NCBI GenBank assembly: GCA_900323505.1
Contig: OOIN01000007.1
Coordinates: 62,001 to 126,000 of the forward strand
Source of the DNA: Ustilago trichophora
Taxonomy: Eukaryota; Basidiomycota; Ustilaginomycetes; Ustilaginales; Ustilaginaceae
Length of the DNA: 64,000 bases
Direction of reading: 5' to 3'
Numbering within the stretch: position 1 is the first letter of the stretch; each line of letters starts with the position of its first letter. Shown piece after piece: positions 58,194 to 64,000 of this stretch. The translations under genes and the position numbers were made by a program. The notes under the pieces were generated by a model, which saw nothing but the letters and a program-made list of their open reading frames with translations, was not told the DNA's origin and did no database searches.

Positions 58194-59531
58194 ATGTCCA
58201 AGGTTACTGCTAGCGGTATCATCGCCGGAAACATTTCCACCCAGCGCGTCAAGCTCAACAACGGCCAGGAGATCCCCCAGGTCGCCCTTGGTGTCTACAA
58301 GGCCCCCAACGATGGCTCCACCGAGAACGCCTGCAAGTGGGCCTTCGACGCTGGCTACCGTCACATTGACTCTGGTAAGTTCCGAATTCCACCTTTTGAC
58401 TGATACATTCCAGCTTCTACCTCGACCTTGCAACATGCTGACCTCTGCTCCTCTTCTTCCCCGCATCGCAGCTGCTCGTTACATGAACGAGGAGTCCGTC
58501 GGCCGTGCCCTCGCCGAATGGACCAAGGAAAACAACGTCCCCCGCTCCGAGATCTTTATCACCTCCAAGCTCTGGGACGCTGACCACGACAAGGCCGCCG
58601 CCGCCATCGAGGACTCGCTCAAGAAGCTCAACGTCGACTACATGGACATGTACCTCATGCACTCGCCCGGTACCATGGGTCCCGAGAAGCGTCTCGAGGC
58701 CTGGAAGGCTCTCGAGGAGGCCGTCGACGCCGGCAAGATCAAGACCATCGGTGTCTCCAACTTTGACGTTGAGGAGCTCGACCACCTCCTTGCCAACTGC
58801 CGCATCAAGCCCGCCGTCAACCAGATCGAGTCCCACCCCTTCTTCGCCCATGAGGAGCTCCGTGAGGCTTGTCTCCAGCGTGGCATCCACATCCAGGCTT
58901 ACTCGCCCATGGCCCAGGGTCAGGCTCTCGACCGCCCCGAGATCAAGGCCATCGCCACCAAGCACGGCAAGACCCCCGCACAGTAAGTACTCCTCTCGTC
59001 TTCTCGACAACAGCACCGTCGAAAACGAGATTGATTACACTTTTTGAAGGCCAAATTACTGATCTAGCCGTTCTCACGACCGAATAAAAAACAGGATCTT
59101 GCTCCGTTGGGGTGTACAACATGGAAACATCATCCTCCCCAAGAGTCTGACCAAACATCGCATCGAATCCAATGCCCAGCTCTTCGACTTCCAGCTCGAC
59201 AACGATGACATGGATGCTCTTGTAAGTTTGCTTTTCGTCATGACCTTCGCAGCCGTCGTCGCTCGAGTATATCAAGCTGACCAAAAATTTTACTTCCCTA
59301 TTTCGCCCTTGATTTCTTTCTTCCAATTCCTATGCTTTGTTTCTATTCTTTTAATCGCTCGTCTCTGTCGAAAAATTGCAGGACGGCATGGACGAAGGTC
59401 TCAAGGTCGGAAAGTTGGGTCCCGCCGGTACCTCGCAGCCTCCATCGCCCGGTGGAACTCGCCCCGGATCCCGCCGCTCTTCCGGCTCTGGCGGCTTGTC
59501 TGGAAACAAGCTCCAGATGTCGTCGTCGTAG
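58194..59531 (+). CDS. Aldo-keto reductase, 4 exons
   Basis: Exons: 58194-58374, 58472-58982, 59095-59221 and 59382-59531; 323 codons, 322 residues, GT..AG at each junction. The AKR catalytic tetrad is visible: Asp59 (AGYRHIDSA), Tyr64 (ARYMNEE), Lys93 (ITSKLW) and His124 (LMHSPG). Also present are GVSNFDVEELDHLL, PAVNQIESHPF, IQAYSPMAQG and the NADPH-binding end ILLRWGVQHGNIILPKSLTKHRIESNAQLFDFQL. The family reduces aldehydes and ketones with NADPH; it resembles the GCY1/YPR1-type and glycerol-dehydrogenase-like fungal AKRs, but the substrate is not determined. The last exon adds a Gly/Ser/Pro-rich tail of about 45 residues (VGKLGPAGTSQPPSPGG...MSSS) beyond the barrel, unlike most AKRs. Confidence 0.92.
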
Positions 59532-61775
59532 GCTGCTTCGGACAAACTGGCAACCTTGTCGGCTACACACGCAGACTATTCCATCTCATCGATAATGTAT
59601 TTTACACTTCTTCAAATAGCATGTCATCGCTTGCATTAATTGATTATGTAGAGACGAAAGTCCACAGGATCACTGCGACCGAAGATGAGAGACGGAAAGC
59701 GAATTATGAGAGACAAGACGTGAGGCAAGCAGCAAGATTCTTGTCAGATCAAAGCTAGGCGGGCCAATCGTATTACAAACTTCGAACGAATTTGCAAGCT
59801 CTTGTTGTGAATGTCTCGACTTGCCGACGTAACGATTGTGCCATGAATCCAAGGACCAGAAGTGGGGTCGTGCGGCCGTAAAAGGGGCAAGCGAACTTGA
59901 TATCTAGTGAGATCGGAATCGGAAAGGGAAGGTAAACAATCTTGTGCTGGGAACTCGGATAATGTCAGTGAAAAAATGCAGCCCTAACATCAGCGACAAT
60001 GTCTGGGTTCTCTTCGGTCTGTGGAGCCAGCCCCTGCACAAGCGCTTGAGCAGGATCGTCCATTTGAGCAGCTACCTCGGCATGAAGCATGGGCTGAACT
60101 TTCATTCAGGTCTTGCCACGTTCCTTGTCAGGTTGCGACGCTGCTGAAACCACCTGCTCAGCAAGCGTTTCCACTTCCGGAATATGCTGCTCGTCGTTGG
60201 TATCCTCGATGCTCTAGAATACTGAAGAAAGAACGTGCCATTGGATCTGTGGGAGGAGATATTTGTTGCGCTGGTAGCAAACTTGGTTTCGGAGATCAGG
60301 AACACAAACGCTGAATCACATCGTCACGAGCGGAGCATAGCCGATCTTGCGTCATTCACGCGAGATCAGCAAGAGGTTACGCGCATTTGCCGAAGACAGG
60401 CATCACAGGCATCACAAACCATGGCAAACGACAGGACAAGCTCACAGTCTCGCCCTCTCAAATGATTGCAATGGAAAGTCAGTGAACCCATTCTTTGTTT
60501 GCTTTGAGCCTTGCGCAGGGCTAAGCTTAGTGTCGCGTGGATGTCAGAAGAATGTCGCACGAACGTCGCCAGGAGTTGCGCTTAAGTTCAAGGACATTCA
60601 GGAGCTCAAGATCCGCTCCAGCGGAACCAGCCCCAGAAGACTTGTTGCACCCACACCCACCAAACCACGATTTGCACCACAAACACCAGGGACACCACCA
60701 ACATCACTGAAACAACTTAAACCATTGCGTCGCTTGAACCACTGGCACTTCTCGCACTTCTTGCATTGTGTGCACCATGCACATCATGCATTTCTTGCAC
60801 TTCTCGTCCCACTTGCACCATCTACACCACTTTCACAGGGCCCAGTTGTGAAGCAATTGCTAGATGTTGCAGAGTTCAAGATCCGCTCAGCAAGCGGATC
60901 CAGTGTTGGGCCAACCCAACAGCCACGCCCAGTGGCCTGATGCACCCAGCGCCACTCGGCCAAGAGTATTGCAGGGCGCTGTGTGTCAGGATCAAGGGGC
61001 ACCGGCCAAACTAGGCCAGTTGCCCGATCCAAGACTGGCTGGGGTGTGGCAAGACAGTGGCTGGTCGGTCTGCCCCAACTCCTCTAGCCCCCAGCCCAAT
61101 GGTTGATAAAGATTGGCACAATTGCAATTCAAGGAAATTGCAGTTGGTTGTCCAGGCAGACCAGGCCACGCCCTGTTACAACCAGATCACCAATTGCACC
61201 ACATGCTACTGCGGCAAGGGCTGCCGCAATGGTTGTTTGTGGCCGCACATGCCTTCACTCCTATCTTAGAGACTTGTTGCATGTATTACTTAGTTAGCTC
61301 AATAGCAACTCAGTTGCTGTGCTTCCCCTACCAATTCTGACCATCACATCTCACAGCTGCTCCATATCCCAGCCCTACTGCCCAGCTGTAGCCATTTGCA
61401 GTACTCAGGCCCTATGGCCTTAACAGTCTACAACATGTCCCACTTGTATTCCTACTCCTTTTTGCAACTCAATATCATGACCCAGCACCATTTCTGGTGT
61501 GTGAGAACAATGATGAACGTCCATGAGAGAGTGGAAGCGTGTCGCACAATTCGGCATCACGTTGAAATCTAACATTGTAGATAAATCTCCACATCCGTCC
61601 GCCCCGGAATGCATCTTGACTGCTCTCCGGCTGTGTTCTCGCTTATAGATACACAGACCCTCACTGGTCGGTCTCGCCCCTGCCCCTTTCTTCACGACTT
61701 CAACATCATCAGCAGCACACTTTCCCACCTACGCCAGGCCCTTCGTCATCTCTTCTGACGTCGTGGAAGGCAAAC
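59532..61775. other. Intergenic, partly repeat-like
   Basis: 2.24 kb without a supported gene. From about 60590 composition changes: near-repeats of a GATCCGCT-containing segment (about 60605-60640 and 60875-60905), CACTTCTTGCAC-type iterations (60745-60830), and CAATTGCA-rich sequence to about 61430. A stretch bounded by TGTTG at 60865 and CAACA at 61431-61435 has LTR-like ends, but no flanking target duplication is seen. The last 300 bp are the 5' flank of the exchanger gene. Confidence 0.4.
60595..60905. repeat. Diverged direct repeat with a GATCCGCT..AGCGGATC hairpin
   Basis: AGCTCAAGATCCGCTCCAGC at about 60602-60621 and AGTTCAAGATCCGCTCAGCA at about 60873-60892 are two diverged copies of one segment. 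In the second copy GATCCGCT and AGCGGATC form a short hairpin around a small loop. Between them lie iterated CACTTCT/TTGCAC units. Confidence 0.5.
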
Positions 61776-64000
61776 ATGGCCGGCATACGACATCGCAAGG
61801 ATGCTTGGGTCGTCTTTGCCTTTCTAATTGTGGTGCAAATCGTATGCTTCCGAGGTAGCCAACGCCTCCAGACAAACCTCGCGCCTCAGTCAGCAGCAGC
61901 TGCTCCCGCTGCATGGATCAAGCGACAAGAGCCTCCATCATTCGAGCTGCTCAAGCATGCCTCGACAGCCACCATAACAACACCGGCAGCGACCTCCACC
62001 ACATCCAACAAGAAGCAACACACGTCAACGTCGCATATACCCGGGCCAACCCCGCCCTCACAGGAGCCTCACGAAGAGCCGCAAGCACCCACGTGCCAAC
62101 CCATTCCTGTTGAACGATCGCCCAAACACGTTTGCAGCCATGTAATTGACCATTGCGCCGCTTCAGGCCACTTTGACTACCTCCGCTTCTACTACTGCGC
62201 TGGTGTCGCCGATAGCGAGCTCGAGCATGGGAAGCCATCTGAACCACCACCAAAGTCTCGCTGGCATCCAGGGTTATCTGCACTGCGCTTCATACGCCTC
62301 GTTTGCATCCTACTCTGGATGCTCTTCCTCTTCAGCTGGGTCGGCGTCGTCGCAAGTGACTTCTTTTGCCCGAATCTCAGCACAATCGCCTCACGCCTTG
62401 GTCTCAACGAAAGTACAGCTGGCGTCACCTTCCTCGCCTTTGGTAATGGTTCTCCCGACGTCTTTTCCACTTTTGGCGCTATGAAGTCCGACTCAGGCTC
62501 ACTGGCGATTGGCGAGCTTCTCGGCGCTGCGTCTTTCATTGTCTCAGTCATCTCGGGCTCCATGATGCTCATTGCACCGTTCAAGGTCAAGCCCTGGCCT
62601 TTCTGTCGTGACGTCGGCTTCTTCACCGTCGCAGTCGCCTTGACCCTCACATTCCTATTCGATGGCAAGCTCAGAAGAATCGAGACTATTGCCCTCATCT
62701 GCCTCTACATCCTTTATGCAACCACCGTTATCATCGGCTCATGGTGGCAAGAGCGTCGGCGCAGGCAGCGACGCAGGTTGGAGGCAGCCAGAGAGGAATA
62801 CGACAGCCAGGCTGATGACCGATCCATCTTGAGCCGCAGCAGCGGCCGATCAGGTCAAGATCTTGACCATAGCCGACTTCTCGCTCGATCCACCTTGGTC
62901 GGCTCACAACGTCTACCCAGCCCGTCCGAGTACGATCCCGACTTTGACCCTTTCGAGGATTGGGCCAACCAAAGAGCTCCTCGCAGTGGTGCTTCGACGC
63001 CAGACGCCTCTCGCAATGGAAGTCGTGCACCTTCCGTCCACACACCCGGATCCACGGCCTCGCGTGGAACTCTGAAGACGCCACTAAGTGTGCGTCCGAA
63101 TCTGGTACCTCGCCATTCACTACTCTCTGCCATCGAGTTTCGTGATGTGGTACAAAGCCTGCGTCGCGAGGCCATTGCTGATCGCTCACAAGAGATTTTC
63201 CAAAGCTGGGATCCCGAACGATTCCTGCCGCATCATCACCATCATAACACCACATCACACATGTCCAGAAGCACTTCCGGAGAGGTTCGCACGACAGGCA
63301 CCGGAAGTCCTATCCAGCGTCACCGCGCCGGACACAATCGGGTGCTCAGCTTGGGCCCTGCTGTTGGACAGGGGATGGGCTTAGCACGAAGCGCCTCGAC
63401 AAGCTCGGGCCACCGACGAAAGACGTTTGGAGCACAAGACAGCATCGACTTTTCTTTAAAAGACCATCGTGGCCCATTGCAAGCATCTCGGACCCAAGCC
63501 GATACGAGCGTCAATGCAGGCAGCGTCGACGACCCATGGAGGGAGCATCTTCCCGATGATGCTTGTGAGCCGCTCATCTCACCTGCGCTTCCATTGGACA
63601 ATACGCCTCGACAGGATCCCCTGCACGAAACAGAGCTACGCAAATCTTTGCCGCGACTTCAGATCCCGCAATGGGATACGAAAGCGGCCCGCAGTGAAGA
63701 GGCGAGGCGGAATATGCAAGCTCGCAAGCGCGCTGCGACCCAAGGACAGGCGAGCTACGAAACATCCGGTACTCCGACCTACAAGGATCGATTCGACACG
63801 TTATCGAGCCAGAGACGCATCCGTCCGCAGCGTTCCGCTACCGAACTTGTCAGCTGGAAGGTGCGAGTCATTTTCAACGCTCTCTTCCCATCGCTGCGTC
63901 ATCTGCACGCCAAGTCGATGCTAGGTGCTGCAGTGAGTATCGCAACATCGCCGGCAATCTTGCTGCTCAACCTGACGCTTCCAGTGGTCGATGACGAAGC
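61776..64000 (+). CDS. Cation/Ca2+ exchanger, NCLX (CCX) type, 5' part
   Basis: The frame from ATG 61776 (MAGIRHRKDAWVVFAFLIVVQIVCF, a signal/anchor helix) stays open to the right edge: 741 codons, 3' end missing. A disordered Pro/Thr-rich luminal stretch leads to the Cys pattern CSHVIDHCAASGHFDYLRFYYC, seen at this place in NCLX/SLC8B1-type exchangers. The first transmembrane bundle follows: LVCILLWMLFLFSWVGVVASDFF, then the alpha-1 repeat GVTFLAFGNGSPDVFSTF with the GNGxPD signature, IGELLGAASFIVSVISGSMMLIA, FFTVAVALTLTFLF and IALICLYILYATTVIIGSWW. A cytosolic loop of about 360 residues, rich in Ser and Arg, comes next, then the start of the second bundle (MLGAAVSIATSPAILLLNLTLPVVD). The second alpha repeat should lie beyond the window. 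Proteins of this kind exchange Ca2+ for monovalent cations at an internal membrane. Confidence 0.88.
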   Translation, partial: MAGIRHRKDAWVVFAFLIVVQIVCFRGSQRLQTNLAPQSAAAAPAAWIKRQEPPSFELLKHASTATITTPAATSTTSNKKQHTSTSHIPGPTPPSQEPHEEPQAPTCQPIPVERSPKHVCSHVIDHCAASGHFDYLRFYYCAGVADSELEHGKPSEPPPKSRWHPGLSALRFIRLVCILLWMLFLFSWVGVVASDFFCPNLSTIASRLGLNESTAGVTFLAFGNGSPDVFSTFGAMKSDSGSLAIGELLGAASFIVSVISGSMMLIAPFKVKPWPFCRDVGFFTVAVALTLTFLFDGKLRRIETIALICLYILYATTVIIGSWWQERRRRQRRRLEAAREEYDSQADDRSILSRSSGRSGQDLDHSRLLARSTLVGSQRLPSPSEYDPDFDPFEDWANQRAPRSGASTPDASRNGSRAPSVHTPGSTASRGTLKTPLSVRPNLVPRHSLLSAIEFRDVVQSLRREAIADRSQEIFQSWDPERFLPHHHHHNTTSHMSRSTSGEVRTTGTGSPIQRHRAGHNRVLSLGPAVGQGMGLARSASTSSGHRRKTFGAQDSIDFSLKDHRGPLQASRTQADTSVNAGSVDDPWREHLPDDACEPLISPALPLDNTPRQDPLHETELRKSLPRLQIPQWDTKAARSEEARRNMQARKRAATQGQASYETSGTPTYKDRFDTLSSQRRIRPQRSATELVSWKVRVIFNALFPSLRHLHAKSMLGAAVSIATSPAILLLNLTLPVVDDE

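Noticed and set aside
60347..60940. 197-codon open frame with repeated KIRS segments
   Set aside because: The apparent protein repeat reflects the DNA repeat in this block; no start context or domain supports a gene.
1..64000. CRISPR array or prokaryotic operon structure
   Set aside because: No spaced direct-repeat arrays; spliced eukaryotic genes and a nuclear-type tRNA with intron show fungal nuclear DNA.

Overview
The window looks like nuclear DNA of a basidiomycete fungus, most likely a smut-type (Ustilaginomycotina) yeast or plant pathogen. That is inference: base composition is moderate, most genes are single long exons, the few introns are short GT..AG introns, intergenic spaces are mostly 0.3-2.5 kb, and the protein repertoire is fungal (DML1/misato, CreA/Mig1-type zinc finger, Hrt3-type F-box, hybrid histidine kinase, YAP-type bZIP). 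I support 20 protein-coding genes (one cut by the right edge), one intron-containing tRNA gene and one retroelement relic.

Layout. 0-5.3 kb: a small secreted Gly/Asn-rich protein, then about 4.3 kb with no credible gene. 5.3-22.6 kb is a dense block: MFS drug:H+ antiporter, dephospho-CoA kinase, UBA/zinc-finger/UBX protein (5 exons), DML1/misato, F-box/TPR protein, hybrid histidine kinase, eIF3j (7 exons) and a CreA-like repressor. 22.6-28.3 kb is gene-poor: simple repeats upstream of the repressor, a broken LINE-type retroelement flanked by two inverted element 3' ends, and tRNA-Gln(UUG) directly beside it. 28.3-32.3 kb: a possible GPI-anchored protein, then divergent TRM10 and DCC1. 33.5-38.1 kb: two neighbouring secreted-protein genes, a TRI14-like protein and a secreted GH31 enzyme carrying sulfoquinovosidase-type substrate residues. 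38.2-42.6 kb: DCAF-type WD40 protein and an unknown RG-rich protein. 45-47 kb: YAP-like bZIP factor. 48-50 kb: NAD malate dehydrogenase with an unusually long intron. 51-55.7 kb: a 1565-residue low-complexity protein with one H1/H5-like winged helix. 58.2-59.5 kb: aldo-keto reductase. 59.5-61.8 kb: repeat-like DNA. 61.8 kb to the end: 5' part of an NCLX-type cation/Ca2+ exchanger.

Genes are mostly unrelated housekeeping neighbours, often in divergent pairs (UBX/DML1, F-box/kinase, TRM10/DCC1, DCAF/RG protein, MDH/H15 protein). The main signal not explained by genes is a family of short arrays built from TACAG/CTGTA units with GTAC junctions. They occur six times, always outside coding sequence, and three of the six lie in the gap between divergent genes. 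The other items most worth following up are the sulfoquinovosidase-like enzyme, the inverted LINE ends beside the tRNA gene, the F-box split by a low-complexity insert, and the kinase without a visible sensor.
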